Positions 6,417 through 14,481 of a stretch of DNA of 33,457 nt are shown here, piece by piece. The position numbers and the translations under genes were made by a program. The stretch is from Mycobacterium kyogaense (GTDB lineage: Bacteria; Actinomycetota; Actinomycetes; Mycobacteriales; Mycobacteriaceae). Each line of letters opens with the position of its first letter. The stretch's first letter is position 1. Location of the stretch: NCBI RefSeq assembly GCF_003254575.1, contig NZ_QJUA01000049.1, positions 1 through 33,457 of the forward strand, in the 5' to 3' direction. The notes under the pieces are model-generated. The model was given only the letters and a program-made list of their open reading frames with translations, had not been told where the DNA came from and did no database searches.

Positions 6417-7580
6417 TCACTCCTGCGGCTCGGACCGGCGAAGGTGGGCCTTCTGCCCGCCGGAGTCGAGGATCCGGTACTGACGAGCGATTTCCAGGAT
6501 CCATTCGCGGTCGGAGTAACTCTCCGGCTGTCGTAACCAGGGCAGGCCCGGGAACTCGTGCTGGTCGGCGATCCACGCCGCGATCGCGGTGGCCTGCTCT
6601 TCCGGCGTGACGTCGGGTGGCTGTAGCTCGCTCGATTCGTCCAGGTCCTCGTCCCGGACGCGGTCTGTGTCGGTTCCCCCGGAGCCGGCGTCGACCCGGC
6701 GCAGGGCACCCGCCGCGGCCGTCGCTTCGAGGAACAGCGCGTCGGATATCAGCGACATCCGCTCGGCCACCCGGAACACCAGCGGACCGCGTGGTCGTAC
6801 ACCGATCCCCACGTCGGGGTGCCGGCGGCCGAGTTCGGCCAGGATCGGTCCGATCGTGCGGAGTTCGCGGCGCGCTCCGAACCAGTCCTCCAAGCTGGGC
6901 AGCAGTGAGCCGGCGGCCACGATGAGCATCGCCGCACCGAGCAGTGTGGCGGCCGCGCCGACCCCGACCAGACCGCTCGTGCCGACCGCTCGCAGCAGGA
7001 AGAACGCCGACGCGGCAACGATCAGCACGATGCCGACGGTGAACACGAACAGCGCGCGCCCGCGGCGGGTCCGGTTGCTGTGCCGCAGCCCCGCCCACGC
7101 CACCAAGCTCAGCGCCAGCATCACGTAGAGCAGCGGCAACAGCCATGGCAGCGAAGCGCCCTCGGCGCCCAGGCTGCGCCGCAGATACTCCTGCGGCGCC
7201 ATCTCGGTGCTGCGTCCCGCCGCGAAGAACACGGCGAGGCTGGCCACGGCGATCACTGTCGCCACCCCGTACTGCACCATTGCGATCTTCTTCGCGGCTG
7301 CGGGTGATCGATGGCTCGACACCGTCGTGATCATCACGCAGCTCCCGGCGGCACACCCGATCAACGCGACCTGGCTGAGGCCCATCGCGATGTTGGGCCA
7401 GTGCGCCAGCGTGTCGATGAGCAGGGCCAGCGGCTGCCAGTTGAGCGCGGCGACCACGCCGAGGCTGCCCAGCGCCAGGATCATCGCGGTGCTGACCAGT
7501 GACTGCTTGTTGACCAGCGCCCACCCGATGCGAAGTCCGGTCGCCAATCCCAGGAGACCGGCGATGACCCAGACGATCAA
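6417..7580 (-). CDS. Seven-helix membrane protein of the MAB_1171c/DUF6545 type
   Basis: About 387 aa. Seven hydrophobic segments fill residues 1-225 (for instance IVWVIAGLLGLATGLRIGWA, ATVIAVASLAVFFAAG, LLPLLYVMLALSLVAW, ALFVFTVGIVLIVAASAFFL), followed by a cytoplasmic C-terminal region of about 160 residues containing WFGARRELRTIGPILAELG and ERMSLISDALFLE. Annotation pipelines call such proteins putative transporters, without biochemical proof. The start is inferred as TTG at 7580: it overlaps the TGA stop of the upstream metalloprotease gene (TTGA) and has GGAGAGG about 7 bases upstream; an ATG at 7904 would add 108 residues of unlikely arginine-rich sequence. Translational coupling to the protease is likely. 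Confidence 0.75.
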   Translation of the reverse strand: MIVWVIAGLLGLATGLRIGWALVNKQSLVSTAMILALGSLGVVAALNWQPLALLIDTLAHWPNIAMGLSQVALIGCAAGSCVMITTVSSHRSPAAAKKIAMVQYGVATVIAVASLAVFFAAGRSTEMAPQEYLRRSLGAEGASLPWLLPLLYVMLALSLVAWAGLRHSNRTRRGRALFVFTVGIVLIVAASAFFLLRAVGTSGLVGVGAAATLLGAAMLIVAAGSLLPSLEDWFGARRELRTIGPILAELGRRHPDVGIGVRPRGPLVFRVAERMSLISDALFLEATAAAGALRRVDAGSGGTDTDRVRDEDLDESSELQPPDVTPEEQATAIAAWIADQHEFPGLPWLRQPESYSDREWILEIARQYRILDSGGQKAHLRRSEPQE

Positions 7581-8068
7581 CCAAACGCCTCTCCGAGGCG
7601 CACCTGCACGATCGACGACCGATCCGACGGCAGCCGGCCCAGCCGGTAGATCAGCAGTGCGGCGAAGTCCTCGGCCTCCTGCTCGGCGTCCTCTCCGGCG
7701 GGGCCCATGCACCCGGTGCGCTGGTTGAGCATGTATCCGATCAGGTCCGAGCTGGCCACCTCGGTGCTTTCCCGGGCCGCTTGCGTGACGGGGATGCCCT
7801 CGTGTCCGAGGACGAGGTGGCCGAGTTCGTGGGCCAGGGTCCGGTCCCAGGCGGGCAGCCCCTGTTGGATGAGGAAGACGTCGTGATCGGCGTACTGGCG
7901 CCATTGACCGCAGACGCCGGGCGGGAGTTCGGCCGTCGTCAGTTCGATCGTGCGGCCTCGGTGCTCACTGACCGCCTGAACCAACCGCGGCAAGGTGATC
8001 TCCCCGTGCCGCGGGGCCAGATCGAGTACCTCCCCGACCGCGCGGGTCACTCGCCGGCTCGCAGGCAT
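7577..8068 (-). CDS. ImmA/IrrE-type zinc metallopeptidase
   Basis: 163-aa protein with the gluzincin motif HELGH (H80-H84), continuing as LVLGHE, and a later acidic helix (EDAEQEAEDFAALLIYRLGR) supplying the third zinc ligand. ImmA/IrrE peptidases usually cleave a partner repressor of the XRE family. No helix-turn-helix domain is fused. The ATG at 8068 has GGGGGAG directly upstream; a frame from 8110 would add 14 residues ahead of that site. It overlaps the downstream 7-TM gene by 4 bp. The closest HTH gene is espR, beyond the 7-TM gene; whether it is a substrate cannot be told from sequence. Confidence 0.8.
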   Translation of the reverse strand: MPASRRVTRAVGEVLDLAPRHGEITLPRLVQAVSEHRGRTIELTTAELPPGVCGQWRQYADHDVFLIQQGLPAWDRTLAHELGHLVLGHEGIPVTQAARESTEVASSDLIGYMLNQRTGCMGPAGEDAEQEAEDFAALLIYRLGRLPSDRSSIVQVRLGEAFG

Positions 8069-8161
8069 CGCTCCCCCTTTCCGCCCGTCTCTGCCCGTTC
8101 GGGCCCCCACTCCGACAGCTTTACTATGCGCCGCTTACCCCGTACCGACATGCTTATCGTC

Positions 8162-9082
8162 TCAGTTCATGAATCGTGCTGTGCCCCGGGCGCGAACCAC
8201 CTGGCCGGCCTTGGCCTGTCGGTAGCCGACCACGCCGCCGGCGGCGGTCAGGATGAGGATGCCGACGACGCCGGGAAGCGCGAGAGCGGCCAGCTGCGAG
8301 GTGCCCGCGGTGCGCAGCGTTTCGCCGTAGCCCACGCGTGCCGACGGCGGCGGACCGGCGAGGACGTTCTCCACGGGCTCCACCGGTCGCGCCGGGGGTG
8401 GTTCGGCCGCGATCCTGGCCGGTGCGGCGGGTGGCGCGGCGGCCTCGACGGCACGTGGGGCGCCGATGCCGGGTCCGGCCCCTGCGGCCGGTGCGACAAC
8501 GGGCAGTGCCGGAAGGCTGATCGGCGCGCCCGCTCCGGCGGCCGGCAGCCCGACGCCGGGAACGACGTCGAGCACGTCGGGGTCGAACGGCAACTCGGCA
8601 GGTGGTCGTGTCTGGGGTGCGCCGACTCCGGGTGCGCCGATCCCACCGGGGCGCGGCGCCACCGCCGGTCGGTCGCTGACTCCGCCATGGCTTTCCGGCG
8701 GCGCCGGGATTCCGGGTGGCTCCGGATCGTCAGGATCGTCGTCGGGCCCACCGCCCGGCCAGGGCCAGGGCCACGGCCAGCCCGGTCCGCAGTCTTTCCC
8801 GCCTTTGTCGCCGCAGGGATCAGACGGGTCGCGGTCTCGCCCGAGGGCGGCTCGGTGGCTGCGCCGCCACGTGGTGCCGATCCCGCGACGGGTCGACGGT
8901 TCGTCGATCGTCGGGGGCGGATTGATCCGGGGCGGGTCGTCGGTGCGGTCGGTGGAGGTGGCGGGCCTCGCGGACGTCTCGGTGTCGGCGGGTTCCGCGG
9001 ACGCCGTCGCTCCGGCGCCTGCGACCCACAATCCGCCGACGGTCAGGCAGGCGGCAAAGACACTGCGCGCTCGCGGACCCAC
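8162..9082 (-). CDS. Proline-rich exported protein with C-terminal membrane anchor
   Basis: 306 aa from GTG at 9082. An N-terminal signal peptide (residues 1-29, hydrophobic core VFAACLTVGGLWVAGAGA, likely cleavage after ATASA) is followed by a long low-complexity region rich in Pro, Gly, Ala and Asp, including PGWPWPWPWPGG and DDDPDDPEPP. Near the C-terminus is a hydrophobic helix (LAALALPGVVGILILTAAGGV) followed by basic residues, so the protein probably spans or is tethered to the envelope. No enzymatic domain is visible. GGGAAGGTGG upstream may be its ribosome site. It is 93 bp upstream of the metalloprotease gene on the same strand. Function unknown. Confidence 0.7.
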   Translation of the reverse strand: MGPRARSVFAACLTVGGLWVAGAGATASAEPADTETSARPATSTDRTDDPPRINPPPTIDEPSTRRGIGTTWRRSHRAALGRDRDPSDPCGDKGGKDCGPGWPWPWPWPGGGPDDDPDDPEPPGIPAPPESHGGVSDRPAVAPRPGGIGAPGVGAPQTRPPAELPFDPDVLDVVPGVGLPAAGAGAPISLPALPVVAPAAGAGPGIGAPRAVEAAAPPAAPARIAAEPPPARPVEPVENVLAGPPPSARVGYGETLRTAGTSQLAALALPGVVGILILTAAGGVVGYRQAKAGQVVRARGTARFMN

Positions 9083-9241
9083 GTCGTCACCACCTTCCCG
9101 GGTATCGGGTGAGAAGGTAGACCCCGGGTGAGGCTCGATTCTCGCACAACCGGTCCTGCCCCTCCGGCCGGTTCATCACCGAGGTGCGAACGATAGTGTG
9201 GGTCAGCGCGCCGGCGATCGACAGTGGAGAGGGCTTTGCGG

Positions 9242-9898
9242 ATGAGTCTGTTCAAGCGACGTAAGTCCCGCGCCGTCCGTAGGGCCGAGAGACGGGCCAT
9301 CAAGACCAAGGCCAAGCTGGAGGCCAAGCTCTCGGCCAAGAACGAGGTCCGTCGCTTCAAGGCAGAGCAGAAGGCCGCCTCAAAGTCGCTGCGGGCGCAG
9401 TTGCGCGCGCAGCGCGACAGCGATCGCACCGCGCTGAAGGTCGCCGAAACTCAGCTCAAAGCCGCTCGCGAGGGAAAGCTGTTCACTCCCACCAAGATTC
9501 GCCGGGCGTTGACGGTGTCGCGGTTGCTGGCGCCGGTTGTCATCCCGCTGGTGTACCGCGCGTCGATCTCGGCGCGGGGGCTGATCGACGAACGTCGCGC
9601 CGATCGCCTCGGCATCCCAGTCAGCCAGCTCGGGCAGTTCTCCGGACACGGCGCCGAGTTGTCGGCGCGAATCGCCGGAGCCGAGCAGTCGCTGCGCCAG
9701 CTCACCGAGAAGAAGCCCAAGGACGCCGAGACCAAGCAGTTCGCCTCGGCGATCAGCGCGCGGCTCACCGACCTGGCGGCCGCCGTCACCGCGGCGGAGA
9801 ACATGCCGCCCGCTCGCCGCAAGCCGGCGCACGCCGCCATCGCCCAGCAGCTCGACGGTATCGACGCTGATCTGCTGGCTCGCCTCGGCGTGGCCTGA
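9242..9898 (+). CDS. Conserved DUF6474-type protein (Rv3850-like)
   Basis: 218 aa, the length I recall for Rv3850, in the same relative position after espR. The N-terminal 80 residues are extremely basic and alanine-rich with a probable coiled coil (KAKLEAKLSAKNEVRRFKAE and onward). One moderately hydrophobic stretch follows (VSRLLAPVVIPLVYRASI), then a second amphipathic helical region (ELSARIAGAEQSLRQLTEKK) and ALNLxx-free acidic tail. It may be a membrane-peripheral or nucleic-acid-associated protein; no known function. The ATG at 9242 has GGAGAGGG at about 9226-9233; the GTG at 9224 precedes it and is rejected. Confidence 0.82.
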   Translation: MSLFKRRKSRAVRRAERRAIKTKAKLEAKLSAKNEVRRFKAEQKAASKSLRAQLRAQRDSDRTALKVAETQLKAAREGKLFTPTKIRRALTVSRLLAPVVIPLVYRASISARGLIDERRADRLGIPVSQLGQFSGHGAELSARIAGAEQSLRQLTEKKPKDAETKQFASAISARLTDLAAAVTAAENMPPARRKPAHAAIAQQLDGIDADLLARLGVA

Positions 9899-9915
9899 AC
9901 CCAGCCGCACACCCC

Positions 9916-10431
9916 GTGTCCGAGGCGCCCGTCCGGCAACCCGTCCTGCTGCGTGGTGCAGCTGCAGGACTAGTGACCACGGCGCTGTCTCTGGCGGCTC
10001 ATGCCACCGGCGGTGGCCATCTCGCGGTCAGCCCTGCCATCATCGGCCTGCTGCTGGTCGGGGCGACGGTCGGCGCGACGGCCACAGCGCTGCCGCGGAC
10101 GCGGAATCTGGGCCCGCTGGCCCTGCTGCTGGCGGTGGGACAGGTCCTGGGCCACGCAGTGCTCGCGGTCGGCCACCCGCACGCGGCGGCGCCGCGCGGG
10201 GCGATGCTCGTCGCGCACCTGGCCGCAGTTGTCGTCGGCGCCCTGCTGATCAGCGTGGGCGAGCAGCTCGCCCGCATGCTCGTCTGTGTCGTGCGGCGCA
10301 CGGCAGCCCCGTCGGGTGCGACGGTGTCCCCCGCCCCGAGGAGACCTTTCACTCCCGGTGACCAACCCCTGTTCGCAGAGCTGCTGCTCGCCGCGTCGAT
10401 GTCGCATCGGGGTCCGCCCGTCACGGGCTGA
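9916..10431 (+). CDS. Small multi-pass membrane protein, possibly metal-linked
   Basis: 171 aa with about four hydrophobic segments: LLRGAAAGLVTTALSLAAHATG, AIIGLLLVGATVGATATAL, PLALLLAVGQVLGHAVLAVG and AMLVAHLAAVVVGALLISVG. Histidines lie in or near the membrane segments (HATGGGH, GHAVLAVGHPH, AHLAAV), a pattern seen in small copper-associated membrane proteins found with CopC/CopD genes, but this is only a resemblance. The GTG start at 9916 has no clear ribosome site and lies 17 bp after the DUF6474 gene; a later GTG at 9973 is possible. The CopC-like gene follows after 41 bp, suggesting one operon. Confidence 0.7.
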   Translation: MSEAPVRQPVLLRGAAAGLVTTALSLAAHATGGGHLAVSPAIIGLLLVGATVGATATALPRTRNLGPLALLLAVGQVLGHAVLAVGHPHAAAPRGAMLVAHLAAVVVGALLISVGEQLARMLVCVVRRTAAPSGATVSPAPRRPFTPGDQPLFAELLLAASMSHRGPPVTG

Positions 10432-10472
10432 TCCCGACACCGACACCACCGACACAGGAAGCAGACAACCGA

Positions 10473-11036
10473 ATGCATGCACTTCACCGTGGGCGGCCCC
10501 GGCTCGTCCACGTTCTCGCGGCGGGGGCGACGGCACTGGTCCTCGTTCTGACCGCCCTGATCAGCGCCGGTCCGGCGTGGGCGCATGCCGCCCGCATCGG
10601 CAGCGATCCCGCCGACAACGCCGTGCTGCCCCAGGCCCCCGGCCGGGTCAGCGCGACCTTCAACGAAACGATGCAACCCGAGTTCGCCGCGATGACGGTC
10701 GTCGGCCCGGACGGCGCACAGTGGGCCGACGGAACGCCGACCGTCGACGGCGCCGTGATCAGCATCGGGGTTCGCCCCGGTGCTCCCGCGGGCACGTACA
10801 CCGTCAACTACCGGGCGACCTCAGCCGACGGGCACGTCGTCACCGGCTCGTGGCCGTTCCAGGTGACGACCGGCACGACAGCGCCCGCGGCGACGCCTGC
10901 GGCAGCAGCACCGACCACGCCCCAGGCTGAGCCGGCTTCGCCCGCCCCGGCGGGGCTGCCGGCGTGGCCGTTCGCAGTCGGCGCGATCGCCCTGGTCGCC
11001 GCGGGTGCGGTGTGGGCGGTCCGCCGCAGGTCATGA
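10473..11036 (+). CDS. CopC-domain exported copper-binding protein
   Basis: 187 aa. A signal peptide (residues 1-37, ending GPAWA) is followed directly by histidine 38, so the mature protein would begin with His, as CopC-type copper proteins do. The domain shows SDPADNAVLPQAPGRV, VSATFNE, and the conserved SADGHVVTGSWPFQV; D119 and H121 would complete the Cu(II) site with the N-terminal histidine. An Ala/Pro/Thr-rich linker (about 140-165) leads to a C-terminal membrane helix (PAWPFAVGAIALVAAGAVWAV) with a basic stop, so the domain is anchored on the outer face. It overlaps the CopD-like gene by 4 bp (ATGA). Confidence 0.88.
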   Translation: MHALHRGRPRLVHVLAAGATALVLVLTALISAGPAWAHAARIGSDPADNAVLPQAPGRVSATFNETMQPEFAAMTVVGPDGAQWADGTPTVDGAVISIGVRPGAPAGTYTVNYRATSADGHVVTGSWPFQVTTGTTAPAATPAAAAPTTPQAEPASPAPAGLPAWPFAVGAIALVAAGAVWAVRRRS

Positions 11037-11956
11037 CGCACGGCCGGGCGGTGACGGGTGGCCTACTCGTCACCGTCGCGGCGTGCGTCCTGGCCTGGGC
11101 GCTTGCCTTTCCGGGGGCTTGGCTTCCGGCAGCGCTGGTGCGCGCGGTCGCCGACGGCGCCGCAGTGGTGACCATCGGCTTGACCGTGGTGCCCGCTCTC
11201 GACGGACGGCGATACCGCGACGAGCTGCTGCGGCGCGGCACGACACCGCTGCTGGCCGCCTCGGCGATGTGGCTGGCGGCCGAGCTGGTTCGGCTCGTTC
11301 TCGCGACTGCCGAGGCTGCCGGCCGCAGCGCCGGGAACGTCGGCCTGCACACCGTGTGGGACTTCAGCGTCGAGACCGCACCCGGCCGGGCCGCGCTGGT
11401 GACGATCGCGGCTGCGGCGGTGGTCGCCATCGCGGCGGGGCTCGCGCCCAGGACTGCGCCGGTGGCTGCGGTCACCGCCGGAGTGGCAGCCATCGGTGTC
11501 GTGGGTCATCCGTTGACGGGCCATCTCGGCGAGGACGCCCTCGGCGGCATCGCTGTCGCGGTGCACACACTCGCCGCTGCGCTGTGGTGTGGCGTGCTCG
11601 CCGCGCTGGTCCTGACGGTCTCGCACCGCGGCCAGTGGGCGCGGGTGTTGCCGCGGTTCTCGCAACTGTCACTGGTCAGCGTGTGCGTGCTGCTCGTCGG
11701 TGGGGTCGTGGCGGGCCTGGCGGTGCTCGAGACACCCGCGCATCTGGTGACCACCGGGTGGGGAAGGGTGCTGTCCGCGAAATTGGCGCTCACGGTCGTC
11801 CTTCTGGCCTTGGCGTGGCGCAACCGGGCATCCTGGTTGCCCGACGCGCGTGCCCACCGGGCCACCGCAGGGCTCTCCCGGGCCCGCGCCTACACGGAAT
11901 TGGGGCTCATGGCGGTCACGCTGGCCGCTGCGGCGACGCTGGCGGTGACCGCCTGA
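11033..11956 (+). CDS. CopD-domain multi-pass membrane protein
   Basis: 307 aa with about eight membrane helices, a CopD-type copper-import or export partner for CopC. Typical features are TVWDFSVETAPGRAAL, GHPLTGHLGEDALGGIAVAVHTLAAALWCGVL and the late WGRVLSAKLALTVVLLALAW. Conserved histidines in GHPLTGHLG and VHTLAAALW fit metal handling. The ATG at 11033 overlaps the CopC stop (ATGA), so translation is coupled. The direction of copper movement cannot be told from sequence. Confidence 0.87.
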   Translation: MTHGRAVTGGLLVTVAACVLAWALAFPGAWLPAALVRAVADGAAVVTIGLTVVPALDGRRYRDELLRRGTTPLLAASAMWLAAELVRLVLATAEAAGRSAGNVGLHTVWDFSVETAPGRAALVTIAAAAVVAIAAGLAPRTAPVAAVTAGVAAIGVVGHPLTGHLGEDALGGIAVAVHTLAAALWCGVLAALVLTVSHRGQWARVLPRFSQLSLVSVCVLLVGGVVAGLAVLETPAHLVTTGWGRVLSAKLALTVVLLALAWRNRASWLPDARAHRATAGLSRARAYTELGLMAVTLAAAATLAVTA

Positions 11957-12032
11957 CACGGCAGACGGGCGCCCCGCAGGGCCTGGCATGATGAATTGAC
12001 GCACACGCCTGAACAGTCGAAGGAGCGGTGAC

Positions 12033-12482
12033 ATGGACCAGTCGGATCGGCCCGAAGACCGGTCGGATGCCGTGTCCCCCGACGGTGATGCCGCGGCTGT
12101 TCCGGCCAAGAAGACGCCGGCCAAGAAAGCGCCGGCCAAGAAAGCGCCGGAGAAGACCCCCGCGAAGAAGGTGCCTGCGAAGAAGGCCGCGGCCAAGAAG
12201 GCACCGGCGAAGAAGGTGCCCGCCAAGAAAGCTCCGGCGAAGAAGGCCCCGGCTAAGAAGGTCGCTCCCCCTCAGCCCGCTGCCGATGTGACCCGCGCTG
12301 CAGAAGAGGTTGCTGCACAGGCGAAATCAACGGTGGCTACAGCCAGCCCTGCTGTCACGGCACCGGCACCCGCCAGCCGGGAGGAGTCCCGGTCGGCTCG
12401 CCTGCCGCTGGCCGCCGCGGCCGTCACCGGCATTCTCGCGCTGGTCGTGGTTCTGCTCGCCGCGCGGCGGAATCACGACTGA
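12033..12482 (+). CDS. hns: Lysine-repeat nucleoid-associated protein Hns (Rv3852-like)
   Basis: 149 aa. An acidic N-terminus (residues 1-23) precedes eleven pentapeptide repeats of PAKKx type (residues 24-77), as in histone H1-like tails that bind DNA electrostatically. A segment with AAEEVAAQAKSTV resembles the M. tuberculosis protein, and the C-terminus holds one membrane helix (LAAAAVTGILALVVVLLAA) plus RRNHD, so the DNA-binding tail may be tethered to the membrane. Despite the name it is unrelated to enterobacterial H-NS. AAGGAG at 12019-12024 supports the ATG. It lies upstream of rraA as in M. tuberculosis. Confidence 0.88.
   Translation: MDQSDRPEDRSDAVSPDGDAAAVPAKKTPAKKAPAKKAPEKTPAKKVPAKKAAAKKAPAKKVPAKKAPAKKAPAKKVAPPQPAADVTRAAEEVAAQAKSTVATASPAVTAPAPASREESRSARLPLAAAAVTGILALVVVLLAARRNHD
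12102..12260 (+). repeat. 15-bp-period coding repeat in hns
   Basis: Eleven tandem degenerate 15-base units encode Pro-Ala-Lys-Lys-x. Two units are shortened or altered (PEKT at the fourth, AAKK at the seventh). The repeat number is expected to vary between strains by slippage. Confidence 0.9.
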
Positions 12483-12502
12483 GGCCACGGCATAATGGCG
12501 CG

Positions 12503-12994
12503 GTGACTGTGACCCCGCGCCCCACCGCTGACCTGGTCGACGAGATCGGCCCCGATGTGCGCAGCTGCGATCTGCAGATGCGTCAGTTCGGCGGGCGCGC
12601 TGAGTTCGCCGGGCCGATCACGACGGTGCGCTGCTTCCAGGACAACGCGCTCCTCAAGTCGGTGTTGTCGGAGCCCGGCGACGGCGGGGTGCTGGTCATC
12701 GACGGTGCGGGCTCCGTACACACCGCGCTGGTCGGCGACGTGATCGCCGAGTTGGGCCGCGCCAGCGGCTGGTCGGGTCTGATCATCAACGGTGCAGTGC
12801 GCGACGCCTCCACGCTGCGGACCCTCGACATCGGAATCAAGGCGCTGGGCACCAACCCGCGTAAGAGCACCAAGACCGGTGAGGGCGTGCGCGACGAGGC
12901 GGTCGAGTTCGGCGGGGTCGTGTTCACCCCCGGGGACATCGCCTACAGCGATGACGACGGCATCGTCATCGTCGAAGTCACCGAATCGGACTGA
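12503..12994 (+). CDS. rraA: RraA-family protein (formerly menG)
   Basis: 163 aa, RraA fold. In E. coli RraA inhibits RNase E; other members act as class II hydroxy-oxo-acid aldolases, and mycobacterial members were once mislabelled MenG. Diagnostic segments: PTADLVDEIGPDVR, FQDNALLKSVL, VLVIDGAGSVHTALVGD, GLIINGAVRDASTL, IGIKALGTNPRKSTKTGEG, and the C-terminal PGDIAYSDDDGIVIV. The GTG at 12503 starts 20 bp after the hns stop, with little ribosome-site signal. The stop codon abuts the stop of convergent ethA (joined as TGATCA). Confidence 0.93.
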   Translation: MTVTPRPTADLVDEIGPDVRSCDLQMRQFGGRAEFAGPITTVRCFQDNALLKSVLSEPGDGGVLVIDGAGSVHTALVGDVIAELGRASGWSGLIINGAVRDASTLRTLDIGIKALGTNPRKSTKTGEGVRDEAVEFGGVVFTPGDIAYSDDDGIVIVEVTESD

Positions 12995-14470
12995 TCACAC
13001 CGAACTCGACACCGGTGCACGATGTTTCGTGAACTCCAAGGCGGTGTCATCGACCTTGCCGCGGCGGATCAGCTGCAGGTCGAGCAGGTAGTTCTGCTTG
13101 AGGCGCCACGGAGTGCGTGAGCCCGACTTCGGCAGGTAATCCAGAGCGCGCAACACGTATCCCGGCGTGAAGTCCATCAGCGGCGCCTCGCCGACACTGG
13201 CGCCGGGGTGGCGGGGTTCGACCGTGTCGTAGCCCTTATGGGACATGAAGTTGATGACACGGCAGAAGAATTCGGAGACCAGGTCGGCCTTGAGAGTCCA
13301 GGACGCATTCGTGTAGCCGATCGTGAACGCCATGTTCGGCATGTTGGTCAGCATCATGCCCTTGTAGGCCATCGACTCGTTGAGCACCAGCGGTTCGCCG
13401 TTGCGTGAGATCGTCGCACCGCCGAACAGCTGCAGGTTCAATCCTGTTGCCGTGACGATGATGTCGGCGTCGAGATGCTGCCCCGAGGACAGCGCTATCC
13501 CCGTCTCGGTGAAGCGCTCGATGGTGTCGGTGACGATGTCGGCCTTGCCCGCGCGAATGGTCTTGAACAGATCTCCGTTGGGCGCCAAGCACACTCGCTC
13601 ATCCCACGGGTTGTAGCGAGGGTTGAAGTGTTTGTCCACGTCGAACCCCTCGGGCAGCCGGTGGCGGGCCATCGTCAGGAGCTGCTTGCGGAAGAAGTCG
13701 GGGAAGCGGCGGGCGATCTGGTACTGGGCGGATTGCGCGAGGATGCTCTTCCACCGGTTCAGCACGTAGGCGACTTTGGCGGGCAGGCGTTTGTTGGTCG
13801 CGACGGTGAACGGGTCGACGTCGGGCAGCGCGGCGATGAACGTGGGCGATCGTTGCAGCATGGTCAGCTGGCCGGCGCCCGAATTGGCAAGGGCCGGAAT
13901 CAGAGTGACTGCGGTGGCGCCGCTGCCGATCACGACGATGCGTTTGCCCGCGTAGTCGAGATCGGCGGGCCAGTGCTGAGGGTGGACGATCCGTCCGGTG
14001 AAGTCGGCCGCGCCGGGAAATTCTGGAGCGTAACCCTGGTCGTAGTTGTAGTAGCCACTGCAGGCCATGAGGTAGCGGGCGGAGATCTCGACCAGTTCAC
14101 CGTCGCGCTCGACGGTCACCGTCCAGCGACTCTCGTCGTCGGACCAGTCGGCGCCGGTGACGGTGTGCCCGTACCGGATATGCTTGTCGATGCCGAACTC
14201 AGCGACTGTTTCTTCGAGGTAGGCCATGATCGACGGGCCGTCGGCGATGGCCTTGTTCGACGTCCATGGCTTGAACCGGAAGCCGAGCGTGAACATGTCC
14301 GAATCGGATCGGATGCCGGGGTACTGGAACAGGTCCCAGGTGCCGCCCAGGTGGGCCCGCCGCTCGAGGATCACGTAGCTGGTGCCGGGGCAGCGGTCCT
14401 GCACATGCCAGGCGGCGCTGATGCCGGAGATGCCGGCTCCCACGATGACGACGTCGACGAACTCGGTCAT
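12995..14470 (-). CDS. ethA: Baeyer-Villiger flavin monooxygenase EthA
   Basis: 491 aa. FAD- and NADPH-dependent monooxygenase that inserts oxygen next to ketones and, in M. tuberculosis, activates the prodrug ethionamide. It has the N-terminal FAD site VVIVGAGISGISAAWH, the ERRAHLGGTWDLFQYPGIRSDSD block, the BVMO fingerprint FTGRIVHPQHWP, and the NADPH site VVIGSGATAVTLIPAL. Start at the ATG of MTEFVDVV (14470), matching the M. tuberculosis protein and the operator spacing; an in-frame ATG at 14485 would run into the operator. Divergent from ethR with 75 bp between start codons. Confidence 0.96.
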   Translation of the reverse strand: MTEFVDVVIVGAGISGISAAWHVQDRCPGTSYVILERRAHLGGTWDLFQYPGIRSDSDMFTLGFRFKPWTSNKAIADGPSIMAYLEETVAEFGIDKHIRYGHTVTGADWSDDESRWTVTVERDGELVEISARYLMACSGYYNYDQGYAPEFPGAADFTGRIVHPQHWPADLDYAGKRIVVIGSGATAVTLIPALANSGAGQLTMLQRSPTFIAALPDVDPFTVATNKRLPAKVAYVLNRWKSILAQSAQYQIARRFPDFFRKQLLTMARHRLPEGFDVDKHFNPRYNPWDERVCLAPNGDLFKTIRAGKADIVTDTIERFTETGIALSSGQHLDADIIVTATGLNLQLFGGATISRNGEPLVLNESMAYKGMMLTNMPNMAFTIGYTNASWTLKADLVSEFFCRVINFMSHKGYDTVEPRHPGASVGEAPLMDFTPGYVLRALDYLPKSGSRTPWRLKQNYLLDLQLIRRGKVDDTALEFTKHRAPVSSSV

Positions 14471-14481
14471 GTCCAGAGTAT

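Noticed and set aside
6417..8068. Classical toxin-antitoxin or phage repressor module
   Set aside because: No adjacent antitoxin or integrase, and the membrane partner has seven helices and a large cytoplasmic domain, unlike known toxins.
10964..11032. N-terminal extension of the CopD-like gene
   Set aside because: The extra residues are arginine/glycine-rich and overlap the CopC-like membrane anchor; the ATGA overlap at 11033 is the usual arrangement.
12102..12260. CRISPR-like or satellite repeat
   Set aside because: The repeat is in frame, 15 bp long without spacers, and encodes the PAKKx tail of Hns.
12992..12997. TGATCA at the rraA/ethA junction as a regulatory palindrome
   Set aside because: It is simply two abutting TGA stop codons on opposite strands.
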